The translations under genes and the position numbers were made by a program. Shown here in pieces: positions 8,348 through 16,413 of a stretch of 32,688 nt of DNA (the first letter of the stretch is position 1; each line of letters starts with the position of its first letter). This stretch comes from JAVZLH01 sp038883475. Its GTDB lineage: Archaea; Thermoproteota; Bathyarchaeia; Bathyarchaeales; Bathycorpusculaceae. The stretch is from assembly GCA_038883475.1 (NCBI GenBank), contig JAVZMA010000014.1, forward strand, positions 1 through 32,688. Direction: 5' to 3'. Below the pieces are notes generated by a model. The model saw nothing but the letters and a program-made list of their open reading frames with translations. It did no database searches and was not told the origin of the DNA.

Positions 8348-9585
8348 TAGATTTGCTCGATCTCCTTTAAGGCTTCAATGAATTTGTCAATTTCTTCGCG
8401 GATGTTGTATATGTAAAAGCTTACCCTAACAGAGGATTTCAACCCGAAAATTTCGTGTAATGGTTGGGCACAGTGGAAACCGCTTCTAACCATTATCCCA
8501 TAATTGTCAAGAAAGAGAGCAACATCATGGGAACTTAAATCGCCGACGCTGAAGGGAATTATTCCACACTTAGCTGATTGATCCTTGGGACCATAAATCT
8601 TAACCTTTTCACATTCTTGCATAAGGCGAAATGCATATTTCGTCAACGTTTCTTCATGTGCCTTAACGTTTTCCATGCCTATTCTTTTCAGATATCTTAT
8701 TGCTTCCATTAATCCAACGCCGCCGCAAACGTTTGGGGTTCCCGCTTCAAACTTCCACGGCAAATCATTCCATGTGATGGTGCACCGCTTCTTTTCCAAG
8801 TCAAAGGATACATTGCGTATCATTTCTCCACCGCCTTGAAAAGGCTCCATTTCCTCGAGAATTTCGCGTTTGCCATAAAGAACCCCTATGCCTGTTGGAC
8901 CCAGCATTTTGTGTCCTGAAAAGGCGAGAAAGTCAGCGTCTAAATCCTTAACGTTAACGGGCATGTGTGGAACTGATTGGGCGCCGTCTACAAGGATTAA
9001 CGCGTCATGTTCGTGGGTAGTTTTGGCGAGTCTTTTTATGTCGTTTACAACCCCGCTGACATTTGAAACGTGACTTATACACACCATTTTGGTTTTGTTT
9101 GAAATTTTGTTCTCAAAATCCGTGTAGTTTAGAGTGCCATCATCGTTCACTTCTATGTATTTAATTTTGAATCCTTTGATTTTGGAGAGGATTTCCCATG
9201 GAACAATGTTGCTGTGGTGCTCCATTAAGGAGATTAAAACTTCGTCGTTTTCCCTTAAGTTGCGAAGCCCCCAGCTATACGCCACTAGGTTTATGGCTTC
9301 GGTTGTGCCTCTTACAAAGATTATCTCTTCTATGCTTTTGGCGTTTATGAACTTTGCAACTTCTTCATGTGCGTTTTCGTAAAGTTCCGTTGCCTCTTGG
9401 GAAAGCGTGTGAACCGCTCTGTGGACGTTTGCGTTGTGGTTTTCGTAGAAGTTTTTGATGGCTTCAATCACTTGTTTTGGTTTTTGTGATGTTGCCGCAT
9501 TGTCGAAGTATATTAGTTGGTGGTTGTTTATTTCCCGTTTTAGGATTGGGAAGTCTTCTCGAATTTTGTATGGGTCAAAGGTCAT
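8347..9585 (-). CDS. sufS: Cysteine desulfurase, SufS type
   Basis: A 412-residue class V PLP enzyme of the SufS/CsdA group. It releases sulfur from cysteine as an enzyme persulfide for Fe-S cluster assembly. The sequence opens with the group's YFDNAATSQKP (26-36). It has TTEAINLVAYSWG (about 94-106), MEHHSNIVPW (121-130), the PLP site VDGAQS (199-204) and SGHKMLGPTGIGVLYG with Schiff-base lysine K226. The catalytic loop is RSGFHCAQP with C372. Length matches the family. Its start overlaps the scaffold gene's stop by four bases (ATGA), and the small 89-residue gene overlaps its end. With the scaffold upstream it forms a complete sulfur donor and acceptor pair. Confidence 0.93.
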   Translation of the reverse strand: MTFDPYKIREDFPILKREINNHQLIYFDNAATSQKPKQVIEAIKNFYENHNANVHRAVHTLSQEATELYENAHEEVAKFINAKSIEEIIFVRGTTEAINLVAYSWGLRNLRENDEVLISLMEHHSNIVPWEILSKIKGFKIKYIEVNDDGTLNYTDFENKISNKTKMVCISHVSNVSGVVNDIKRLAKTTHEHDALILVDGAQSVPHMPVNVKDLDADFLAFSGHKMLGPTGIGVLYGKREILEEMEPFQGGGEMIRNVSFDLEKKRCTITWNDLPWKFEAGTPNVCGGVGLMEAIRYLKRIGMENVKAHEETLTKYAFRLMQECEKVKIYGPKDQSAKCGIIPFSVGDLSSHDVALFLDNYGIMVRSGFHCAQPLHEIFGLKSSVRVSFYIYNIREEIDKFIEALKEIEQI

Positions 9586-10088
9586 TGCTGTCTACTCTCT
9601 TCCTTCTTCATTCTTTTTTCCAGCATTTTAGCCAATTCCTCTTCTTCCAAAGCTTGCCTTTCCTCGAAGCTCAGCGCTTCTGGAAGCCATGATGGCGATA
9701 AGCCTTTGCCTTTGTAGTATTTCCGAATTGCTCTTTTTAGTGCGCCAACTGCCAAGATGCCGCAGTGAAATTTCACTGTTGGCAGTCCGCCGACCTCTTC
9801 TGTTACGCTTTTCCAGCTTAGTTTCCAAGCGTCTTCAAGCTTCATGCCCTTAATCATTTCTGTGACTATGCTTGAAGTCGCTATGTTTGCCGCGCAACCG
9901 TAACTTTCAAAAGTTGCCCGTTCAATAACATCTTGCTCGTTGATTTTTAGGTAGAAAGTTATCATGTCGCCGCACATGGGGTTTCCAGCCACTGCCGTAA
10001 CAGTTGCATCCTCCATTTTTCCAAGGTTTTTGGGGTTGCGAAACAGTTCAAGCACTTTCGGGTTGTAGGGTAAAGGTATCCGCGACAT
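9582..10088 (-). CDS. Fe-S cluster assembly scaffold, IscU/NifU N-terminal family
   Basis: A 168-residue scaffold protein that receives sulfur from the desulfurases and builds Fe-S clusters for transfer. Three conserved cysteines are present: C39 in NPMCGD (with D41), C65 in YGCAA, and C109 in FHCGIL with an adjacent histidine, H108. The family core ends near residue 125; a charged helical tail follows (about 135-168, FEERQALEEEELAKMLEKR), longer than in bacterial IscU. The ATG follows GGTGG with seven-base spacing. It lies two bases after the NifS-like gene and overlaps sufS, in the middle of the operon. I leave the symbol blank because iscU, sufU and nifU naming is not decided by sequence alone. 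Confidence 0.92.
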   Translation of the reverse strand: MSRIPLPYNPKVLELFRNPKNLGKMEDATVTAVAGNPMCGDMITFYLKINEQDVIERATFESYGCAANIATSSIVTEMIKGMKLEDAWKLSWKSVTEEVGGLPTVKFHCGILAVGALKRAIRKYYKGKGLSPSWLPEALSFEERQALEEEELAKMLEKRMKKEESRQQ

Positions 10089-10090
10089 TC

Positions 10091-11329
10091 TTATTCCACC
10101 TCGGTTGGGGTTTCGCCCACAATCCCCCTTATTCGCTCAACAGCTTTCGGAAAAACCTCTAAAACATACTCTATGTCTTCTTGGGTATGGCATCGTGTCA
10201 CTTTCATAAGTATGCTGCCGTGGGCCTCATCAAACTTTCTGCCTATGGCAATCAAAACGTGACTTGGCTGGAGCAAGCGTCTGGTGCAGGCGCTTCCGCT
10301 TGAAACATAAACTCCCTTTAGGCTTAGTTCAATTGTCAATGCTTCACCCTCGCATCTCAAGAAGCTAATGTTGATGTTGTCTGGAGCCCTTTTCTCTCCT
10401 CGCGGTCCGTTAAGCCTAACATCAGGTATTCCCTCTATTATTCCGTTAATTAGTTTATCTCTAAGTCTCCGCATGTGATTTACGTTTTCTTCAAAGTTTT
10501 TGAAAGTTAATTCGGAGGCTTTTGTGAATCCAACTATGAGGGGTGTGTTTTCGATTCCGGGCCAAAGTTTCTGTGTTCCTATTTGGCCTTCCAGAATTCG
10601 TTCTATGCTGACGCCCTCTTTCACGTATAAGGCGCCTATGCCTCTTGGTCCTAAAATTTTGTAGCTGCTTATGGTTGCCAAATCCACGTCTAATTCTCTT
10701 GCGTTAAAGCGTATTTTTCCGTAGGCGTCTGAGGCGTCTGTGTGGAAAAGGGCGTTCGGGTTTTTGTCTTTAACTATTTCTTTTGCTTCTTTTATCGGCT
10801 CTATTGTTCCTATTTCGTGGTTTACTGTGGATATGCTGACAAGAACTGTTTCTTTGTCTACGGCTTCCTTTAGCTTTTCTAGGTTTATGAAGCCCTCAGC
10901 GTCAACGGACACTTTTGCTACGGTAAACCCGTATTTTTGAAGCATGTCAGCAACATGCAGCACGCTTAGGGGCTCAATTTCCGAGATTACTATTTTTTTG
11001 CCTTTACTCTTCATTGCGAAAGCTGCACCCATTAGTGCAAGGTTGTTGGCTTCCGTTTCTCCAGGAGTGAAATTTATTTCTTCAAGGGTTTTGCAGCCTA
11101 AAAAACCAGCCATTTTTTGCGCAGACTCCATTATGGCTTCGAAGGCTTCCCAGCCTGGTTTATGGGTTAAGGTTGGGTTGCCGTAAGCTCGCTGGTTATA
11201 GTATGGGAGCATGGCTTCAACTATTTCTTTTGGGGTTATGCTTGAGTTTTCGATGTCTAGGTAAACTTCTCGCTTGATTCCTTCATGCGCTTTAAGCAGT
11301 TCCCTAACATTCTCAACCATAAATTTCAA
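10091..11329 (-). CDS. NifS/IscS-like class V PLP enzyme with altered active site
   Basis: A 412-residue protein of the NifS/IscS branch of cysteine desulfurases, first gene of the sulfur operon. It keeps the lysine (K224 in SSYKILGPRGIGALY), the PLP aspartate (D198 in HTDAS) and the cysteine loop SSGSACTRR (C348). By hand alignment to E. coli IscS several conserved positions differ. The PLP-stacking His of the EH motif is Pro (P120, EIEPLSV), the Gln two after DA is Asp (D201), the His before the lysine is Tyr (Y223), and the Arg of the SIR motif after the cysteine loop is Leu (L374). It may be a desulfurase with changed chemistry or a repurposed paralogue; a standard SufS follows in the same operon. 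GGGA precedes the ATG by six bases. Confidence 0.85.
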   Translation of the reverse strand: MKFMVENVRELLKAHEGIKREVYLDIENSSITPKEIVEAMLPYYNQRAYGNPTLTHKPGWEAFEAIMESAQKMAGFLGCKTLEEINFTPGETEANNLALMGAAFAMKSKGKKIVISEIEPLSVLHVADMLQKYGFTVAKVSVDAEGFINLEKLKEAVDKETVLVSISTVNHEIGTIEPIKEAKEIVKDKNPNALFHTDASDAYGKIRFNARELDVDLATISSYKILGPRGIGALYVKEGVSIERILEGQIGTQKLWPGIENTPLIVGFTKASELTFKNFEENVNHMRRLRDKLINGIIEGIPDVRLNGPRGEKRAPDNINISFLRCEGEALTIELSLKGVYVSSGSACTRRLLQPSHVLIAIGRKFDEAHGSILMKVTRCHTQEDIEYVLEVFPKAVERIRGIVGETPTEVE

Positions 11330-11349
11330 GTCCCTTTTTGCTTCAACAC

Positions 11350-11480
11350 TTTAATAGATTTTAGCTTATAGAAAAGGCATTTGGCTTTAAAGGCTTAGAC
11401 ATTATAGTTGCAACTGAATTTTCTACATATTTTGATTAGAAAAACAACCAATAGCAGCCTCCTCCCTCTAGATTTTTCAT
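11350..11480. repeat. Promoter-bearing direct repeat, copy A (upstream of the NifS-like gene)
   Basis: This ~130-bp block matches 12158-12289 in the same orientation, mostly at a constant 809-base offset. Shared words include TTAGCTTATAGAAAAG (11361-11376), TTGCAACTGA (11408-11417) and CCTCTAGATTT with its surroundings (11434-11480). On the minus strand the first word contains TTTTCTATAAGCTAA, a TATA-like element about 35-45 bases before the NifS-like ATG, so the block probably carries that operon's promoter. Confidence 0.8.
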
Positions 11481-11569
11481 TGTAGACCTTGCTGGTTTAA
11501 AAACTGAAAGAGTCACAATCAGGTGCTTCTAAATGAAGCTATGCTTTTGAAAATTTTGGCATTTGTTTT

Positions 11570-11782
11570 TTATATTGAGGTTATGTTTAGGATTTCTATT
11601 GCGGCTATTTCGCCTTTTTCATTGTAGTGGATTATTGTTTGGCCGTCTTTTGTTGGTTCTCCATGTGTTGTTTTTGCATGTTTAAACCTTATGAATAGGT
11701 CTCCTACATCGTCTCCGTAATCTATTGTTATGACTTTTCTAGGAAGCTTTATCCCATACTTTTGCTCTATTTTTTCTAGCAC
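11570..11782 (-). CDS. DUF2283-family small protein (possible antitoxin partner)
   Basis: A 70-residue protein with the DUF2283 pattern: an N-terminal strand ITIDYGDDVGDLFIRFKHA (residues about 18-36) and a C-terminal strand pair IIHYNEKGEIAAIEIL (about 50-65). These proteins are often found beside toxin-like genes, and here it starts 17 bases after a BECR-fold-like gene, so the two look like a toxin-antitoxin-type pair. No DNA-binding domain is visible. A broken copy of the C-terminal half lies at 12491-12613, showing local duplication. The antitoxin role is inference from gene order. Confidence 0.72.
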   Translation of the reverse strand: MLEKIEQKYGIKLPRKVITIDYGDDVGDLFIRFKHAKTTHGEPTKDGQTIIHYNEKGEIAAIEILNITSI

Positions 11783-11799
11783 TTCTCTGACGTTGATGT

Positions 11800-12138
11800 C
11801 TAAGAGGGTTTCAACTTTTTGAATTGCCGATACCTCCTCGTTTTTCTCCTATGACTTGTATAGAAGGCGGTTCTTATATAGCCTTCCTTATCTTCTTTTG
11901 AATAAATTATCACAATATAATCAGATACTTCATCGTGTAGTCTTTTCAGCGCATGGAATGCTCCCACAGGGTCAATGTACACTTCGTCTGGATGGGCCAC
12001 AACATCTAAAACGAGGGATAACTTGTTTTCAAGCTCTGGATGTCTCAAAACTATGTGTTTCCACCTTTCATCTGTAAGCAAAATTCTAGTTCCGTCAAAC
12101 GCCCTAATCCTCATAACGCTGCAACCATGCCCTTCCAA
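11800..12138 (-). CDS. PBECR/BECR-fold nuclease-like protein (putative toxin)
   Basis: A small protein (112 residues from TTG 12138, about 104 from ATG 12114). It has the motif LTDERWKHIVLRHPE, with a strand series ending YIRTAFYTSHR. This arrangement is typical of the phage Barnase-EndoU-ColicinE5-RelE (PBECR) nuclease-fold proteins in phages and toxin systems. The conserved RHPE and the TAFYT strand carry candidate catalytic polar residues. The start is uncertain: TTG 12138 fits transcription from the TATA-like element at about 12174-12182, while ATG 12114 lies 15 bases after GGAAGGG. It precedes the DUF2283 gene by 17 bases. Nuclease activity is inferred from the family, not seen. Confidence 0.65.
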   Translation of the reverse strand: MEGHGCSVMRIRAFDGTRILLTDERWKHIVLRHPELENKLSLVLDVVAHPDEVYIDPVGAFHALKRLHDEVSDYIVIIYSKEDKEGYIRTAFYTSHRRKTRRYRQFKKLKPS

Positions 12139-12157
12139 GCCCTTTTGCGTCGAACAT

Positions 12158-12289
12158 TAATAATAGGCTTTAGCTTATAGAAAAGACATTTGCTTTATGG
12201 ATTTAAATGCCATATTTGCAACTGATTTCCCTACAAATTTTTGGTTAGAAACCCAGCCAATAGCGACCTCTCCCCTCTAGATTTCCCAT
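12158..12289. repeat. Promoter-bearing direct repeat, copy B (upstream of the BECR-fold gene)
   Basis: Second copy of the block at 11350-11480. It keeps TTAGCTTATAGAAAAG (12170-12185), TTGCAACTGA (12216-12225) and CCCCTCTAGATTT (12272-12284). As with copy A, the TATA-like word lies some 35-45 bases upstream of a leftward gene, here the BECR-fold gene. Both leftward units therefore share a duplicated control region. Confidence 0.8.
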
Positions 12290-12314
12290 AAGAGGCGATG
12301 TCAATTTTGTAAAG

Positions 12315-12355
12315 TAGAAGCCCAGCCAAAATTGGATACCCTCCTCTATAATTTT
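12315..12355. repeat. Partial third copy of the repeat's distal segment
   Basis: The segment TAGAAGCCCAGCCAA followed by CCTCCTCTATAATTT resembles the distal end of copy B (12246-12284: TAGAAACCCAGCCAA ... CCCCTCTAGATTT) and of copy A. It lies about 69 bases from the copy B segment. The match is shorter and less perfect than A to B. Confidence 0.5.
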
Positions 12356-12490
12356 AACCCTAAAACACAAATTTTGCTCCGTTAGTGTCTCCTAACAGAA
12401 ATTAGTTTTTAACGAAATTTCAAAATTGGTAATAAAAACTTTTCACACCTTTTCCATTAGTCATCGTTAATGGATCCTTTTTGAATGGAA

Positions 12491-12613
12491 TTAATTAATT
12501 GGATTTAGCTTGTTTAGGTTTTCTACTGCGGCTATTTTCCGTTTTTGTCGTATACGTTTTGATGTATACTCCATAATGAGGCTTGTTGCCTTTCAGGGTT
12601 TTTGTTTTGCATA
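12491..12613 (-). pseudogene. Decayed remnant of a DUF2283 gene
   Basis: The plus strand at 12511-12537 matches 11584-11610, the end of the intact DUF2283 gene, over 27 bases with two differences. Similarity continues weakly to 12613. On the minus strand the remnant encodes YDKNGK and then, after a one-base frame change, IAAVENLN, against YNEKGEIAAIEILN in the intact protein. The first frame stops at 12532. The N-terminal half is missing. The remnant lies upstream of copy B, as the intact gene lies upstream of copy A, which indicates tandem duplication and decay. Confidence 0.7.
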
Positions 12614-12616
12614 ACG

Positions 12617-12626
12617 CTTTAAATTA
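12617..12626 (+). promoter_or_regulatory. TATA-like element for hel308
   Basis: CTTTAAATTA lies about 50 bases before the preferred GTG start of hel308 and predicts a transcript start near 12645-12650. This makes the longer reading from TTG 12639 unlikely, because it would begin upstream of the transcript. Confidence 0.4.
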
Positions 12627-12671
12627 CCATTAGCTTTATTGTGCTGTAGGAGAAGAAACAGGCGTATTCAA

Positions 12672-14903
12672 GTGAAAATTACAGAACTGCCAATTCCAGA
12701 ATCCGTTAAAGAAGTGCTTATCAAATCTGGAATTGTTGAGCTTTATCCGCCACAAGAAGAAGCCGTAAAAGCTGGAGCCCTCGAAGGGCGGAACCTTGTT
12801 TTGGCTAGTCCAACAGCTTCCGGTAAAACTTTGGTTGCCGAGTTATGCGCCCTCAAACACATTTTAGAAAGGGACGGGAAAGTTCTTTACTTAACGCCCT
12901 TAAGGGCTTTAGCCAGCGAAAAATACGAGGAGTTCCGAAAATATACGAGTATAACAAAGAAGAACGGCAAAAGGGTAAGCGTTGGCATTTCCACTGGCGA
13001 TTATGACAGTTCTGACCCGTGGCTGGAACGCTACGACATCATCGTGGCAACCAATGAAAAGGTGGATTCGCTTCTTAGGCATAGAGCCAAATGGATGGAT
13101 GAAATCTCGCTTGTTATAGCCGATGAAGTACACTTGTTAAATGAAGCGGAGCGGGGACCAACCCTTGAAGTTGTTTTGGCGAGGCTAATGCAGACAAGCC
13201 CAGACATCCAAATTTTGGCTTTAAGCGCAACCATAAACAACGTTGAAGAAATCGGAGGCTGGCTTAAGGCAGATTACATAACGACAGAATGGCGCCCAAT
13301 ACTCTTAAAGGAAGGAATCTTGCTCCACAACGAAATCCAATACAAAGACGGAGATGCCAGAAAGATAGAGGGCGAAATAAAAAATCCAGCAATAAACCTA
13401 GCCCTAAACACCGTAAAATCTGGCGGGCAAGCCCTCATATTCGCCTCCACAAGAAAAAACGCAGTAACGCTGGCGAAAAAAACTGCGCCAATAATAGGTG
13501 AAAACCTATCCAAACCAATAAAACGCGCCTTAGAACGAGAAGCCGAAAGGATTTTGGCAACTGGCGAAAAGACAAGAATAAGCGAGTTGCTAGCTGAATT
13601 AGTCAAAAATGGAGTGGCGTTCCATCACGCGGGTTTGGGTGGCGGACACAGAAAACTAATAGAAGACTCGTTTAGGCAGGGAAAAATTAAGGTTTTAACC
13701 GCCACGCCCACGCTGGCTTTCGGCGTCAACCTACCAGCAAGAACCGTAATAATACACGATTACAGGCGATATGAACCGGGCTACGGCTATTATCCAATAA
13801 GCGTTTTAGAATACAAACAGATGGCTGGGAGAGCGGGAAGACCAAAATACGACAAAGTCGGCGAAGCTATCCTTATTGGCAAGACGGCTGACGAAGCAGA
13901 CTACCTAATGGAAAGCTATATTCTCGCGAATCCAGAGCGGATTTGGTCAAGGCTTGCTGTCGAAAGAATCTTGAGGTCTCACGTGTTAGCGACGATAGCG
14001 GCAGATTACGCTCACACAGAACGGGGCATATACGACTTTTTCGGCAAAACCTTCTATGCATACCAGTATGACATAGCCGCCATAAGAAGCCTCATAGCAA
14101 AAATCCTCAAGTACCTATATGACGAAGAGATGGTAGACGTAAGCGGAGAAAACATCTACGCCACACGATTCGGCAAAAGAGTAAGCGAGCTTTACATAGA
14201 CCCAGTTTCCGCGGTCATAATCCGCGATGCTTTAAGGCAAAAACCCATGCAACTAACAGACTTAAGCCTTCTCCACATGATAGCGCATACGCCTGACATG
14301 AGCCCTATATTGCGACCGACAATGAGAGAGGCGGATGAAATAGCGGTTTTCATGGAAGAACACAAAGAAGAGTTTTTGGTGGAAATGCCAAACGAGTGGG
14401 AAGACCGCATAGCTTATGAACAGTTTCTCGGCGAAGTGAAAACCGCCATGGTTCTGGAGGCGTGGATTGAAGAAAAGAGCGAAGATGAAATAATCGAAAG
14501 GTTCAGAACGCAACCAGGAGACCTCTACAGGATAATTGAAAACGCCAAGTGGTTGCTTTACGCAACCCACGAATTGGCAGTGCTCTTCGAAAACAAACAA
14601 ATCCTATCACCAACCTTTGAACTCATGGAAAGAGTTGAAAAGGGTGTAAAAAAAGAACTTTTGCCAATCGTTAGGCTCGAAGGAATAGGCAGAGTACGCG
14701 GACGCATACTATACAACGCTGGATTCAAAACAATAGAAGACATAAAACACGCGCAACTGGAGGAACTAATGAAACTGCCTCTGATAGGACCAAAACTGGC
14801 AAAGAAAATTAAGGAGCAGGTCGGCGGCTTTGTAAGAAAGGAAGCTTGGGAAAGACTTGAAAAAGAAGATATGTGGCGACAGAAGGCAATAACAGAATAC
14901 TAA
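12672..14903 (+). CDS. hel308: Hel308 superfamily 2 DNA helicase
   Basis: A 743-residue ATP-dependent 3'-5' helicase that acts at stalled or damaged replication forks. The start at GTG 12672 gives VKITELPIPE, the usual Hel308 beginning. Motifs from that start: Q motif LYPPQ (24-28), Walker A ASPTASGKT (45-53), LTPLRAL (74-80), DEVH (151-154), SATI (185-188), then ATPTLAFGVNLPARTV (motif V) and QMAGRAGRP (motif VI). The C-terminus holds the ratchet and a helix-hairpin-helix region (LEGIGRVRGRILYNAGF and LPLIGPKLAKKIKEQ). Length is normal for the family. It stands alone on the plus strand and its stop overlaps that of the convergent acyl-CoA synthetase gene by four bases. It lies within 13-16 kb of the other replication genes. 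Confidence 0.95.
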   Translation: MKITELPIPESVKEVLIKSGIVELYPPQEEAVKAGALEGRNLVLASPTASGKTLVAELCALKHILERDGKVLYLTPLRALASEKYEEFRKYTSITKKNGKRVSVGISTGDYDSSDPWLERYDIIVATNEKVDSLLRHRAKWMDEISLVIADEVHLLNEAERGPTLEVVLARLMQTSPDIQILALSATINNVEEIGGWLKADYITTEWRPILLKEGILLHNEIQYKDGDARKIEGEIKNPAINLALNTVKSGGQALIFASTRKNAVTLAKKTAPIIGENLSKPIKRALEREAERILATGEKTRISELLAELVKNGVAFHHAGLGGGHRKLIEDSFRQGKIKVLTATPTLAFGVNLPARTVIIHDYRRYEPGYGYYPISVLEYKQMAGRAGRPKYDKVGEAILIGKTADEADYLMESYILANPERIWSRLAVERILRSHVLATIAADYAHTERGIYDFFGKTFYAYQYDIAAIRSLIAKILKYLYDEEMVDVSGENIYATRFGKRVSELYIDPVSAVIIRDALRQKPMQLTDLSLLHMIAHTPDMSPILRPTMREADEIAVFMEEHKEEFLVEMPNEWEDRIAYEQFLGEVKTAMVLEAWIEEKSEDEIIERFRTQPGDLYRIIENAKWLLYATHELAVLFENKQILSPTFELMERVEKGVKKELLPIVRLEGIGRVRGRILYNAGFKTIEDIKHAQLEELMKLPLIGPKLAKKIKEQVGGFVRKEAWERLEKEDMWRQKAITEY

Positions 14904-16405
14904 ACAGTTTGCAATTCCTTTCTTCTCTTGGAAAAGTTTTTCAGATACTCCTTGAAGCCCCTAACCCTCTTAAGGTAAAAGCCATACTTCACCAGCGCGT
15001 TCATAGCTCTCGCTGCGTCCTCCGGGGATGAATATGCGGGAATTCCAAGTTTGTCGAATCTAAAGCGTGTGTACAAAGCCATTTCTGTCTCTCCGATGTC
15101 GCATGCAACAATCGGTTTGTCGTATTTGCTTGCGACTTTTGCAACCTTGTCCACAAAGTCCTCTTGCAACGCGGGCAAATGATGCAAACCAAGCAATATT
15201 ATTCCGTCAATCTCCGGATCCTGGAAAAGCACCTCTGCTGCAAGCTCAAACATTTCAGATGTAGCGGAACCGGTGATGTCCACAGGGTTAACGTTCGTCG
15301 CGAACTTTGGAAGTTTTCCTTCCTTCTTCAACTGCTCAAACTTTCTGATTGTCTCTTTAGAAAAACGGTTGACTTTTAGCCCTCTTAATTCACACTCATC
15401 AACAGCCATTATGCCTGGTCCACCCGCATCCGTAATTACTCCAATGTTTTTGCCGGATGCTGGCGGCTGCATGGCTAACGCTTTTCCGATGTCAAAGAAC
15501 TCCTCCATATCCTTTGCCCTTATCACTCCAGCCTGTTCAAAGGCAGCATCATAAATCGCATCGGAGCCAGCTATGGCGCCTGTGTGCGACATCGCAGCTC
15601 TAGCTCCGGCGGGTGTTCTGCCAGCTTTGAGGGCTATGACTGGCTTTTTCTTTGTCACCCTCTTTGCTACTTCAAGAAACTTTCTCCCAGCTTTTATGTC
15701 CTCAACGTATAATAGTATGGCTTTGGTTTTGTCGTCGTAGAGTAGGTAATTCAGCATTTCCGCTTCGTCTACATCGCTTTTGTTTCCGAAACTTGCAAAT
15801 TTGCTTATTCCTATTTGACGCCCAGCCAAATAATCAAGCGCTGCAGCTCCGAAAGCCCCGCTCTGCGTGACCACTGCAATGCCTCCGGGCATGGGTCGCG
15901 GAGTTGCAACAACCTCATCGCCTGTTGTCAGAATTTTTGTTTCAGGAAGAAAGAGCATGTCAACGCCTGTTCGCGAGTCGTAAACCCCTAGGCAGTTTGG
16001 ACCCAGAACCCGTATTCCAGCTTTTTTGGCTATTTCCACAATGCGGTTTTCAAGCTCGTGATTTCCAATTTCACTGAATCCAGAAGTTATTATGACGACT
16101 GCCTTAACTCCTTTGGAGGCTGCATCTTCCATTATTTTTGGAACAACGCTTGCGGGAACAACCACCACAACTAGATCCAATTTCTTGGGAATTTTGGTTA
16201 GAGATGGATAACATTGAAAGCCTAAAATTGAATCTTCATGTGGATTAACTGGGTAAATTTCTCCCTTAAAAATTCCCCTCCTCACGTTTTCAACAAAATT
16301 TTTAAAAATGACGTGCCCTGCCTTACTGCTCTTTTTAGTGGCTCCAACAACAGCAACTGAAGCGGGATTGAAAAATGCGTCTAACTGTTTGGTTTCCAAT
16401 TCCAT
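14900..16405 (-). CDS. Acyl-CoA synthetase (ADP-forming), alpha subunit
   Basis: About 501 residues. Domains in order: CoA-binding Rossmann domain (FFNPASVAVVGATKKSSKAG, about 11-30), then a succinyl-CoA ligase-like region with GPNCLGVYD and MPGGIAVVTQSGAFGAA, and the second ligase domain. The phosphohistidine is expected in AAMSHTGAIAGSD. The enzyme converts acyl-CoA, ADP and phosphate to acid, CoA and ATP, the energy-saving step of archaeal amino acid or sugar fermentation. The ATP-grasp beta part is absent here, so a beta subunit must be encoded elsewhere. I chose ATG 16405 because GGTGA lies about eight bases upstream; GTG 16417, overlapping the previous stop, is the alternative. It is the last gene of the thyX operon. 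Substrate specificity is not readable. Confidence 0.87.
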   Translation of the reverse strand: MELETKQLDAFFNPASVAVVGATKKSSKAGHVIFKNFVENVRRGIFKGEIYPVNPHEDSILGFQCYPSLTKIPKKLDLVVVVVPASVVPKIMEDAASKGVKAVVIITSGFSEIGNHELENRIVEIAKKAGIRVLGPNCLGVYDSRTGVDMLFLPETKILTTGDEVVATPRPMPGGIAVVTQSGAFGAAALDYLAGRQIGISKFASFGNKSDVDEAEMLNYLLYDDKTKAILLYVEDIKAGRKFLEVAKRVTKKKPVIALKAGRTPAGARAAMSHTGAIAGSDAIYDAAFEQAGVIRAKDMEEFFDIGKALAMQPPASGKNIGVITDAGGPGIMAVDECELRGLKVNRFSKETIRKFEQLKKEGKLPKFATNVNPVDITGSATSEMFELAAEVLFQDPEIDGIILLGLHHLPALQEDFVDKVAKVASKYDKPIVACDIGETEMALYTRFRFDKLGIPAYSSPEDAARAMNALVKYGFYLKRVRGFKEYLKNFSKRRKELQTV

Positions 16406-16413
16406 TGCATACG

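Noticed and set aside
10091..11329. NifS as evidence of nitrogen fixation
   Set aside because: No nif structural genes are near; the operon contents are those of general Fe-S cluster or sulfur mobilisation.
12639..12671. Eleven extra N-terminal residues on Hel308
   Set aside because: The arginine-rich stretch is unlike Hel308 starts and would begin before the transcript start predicted from the TATA-like element.
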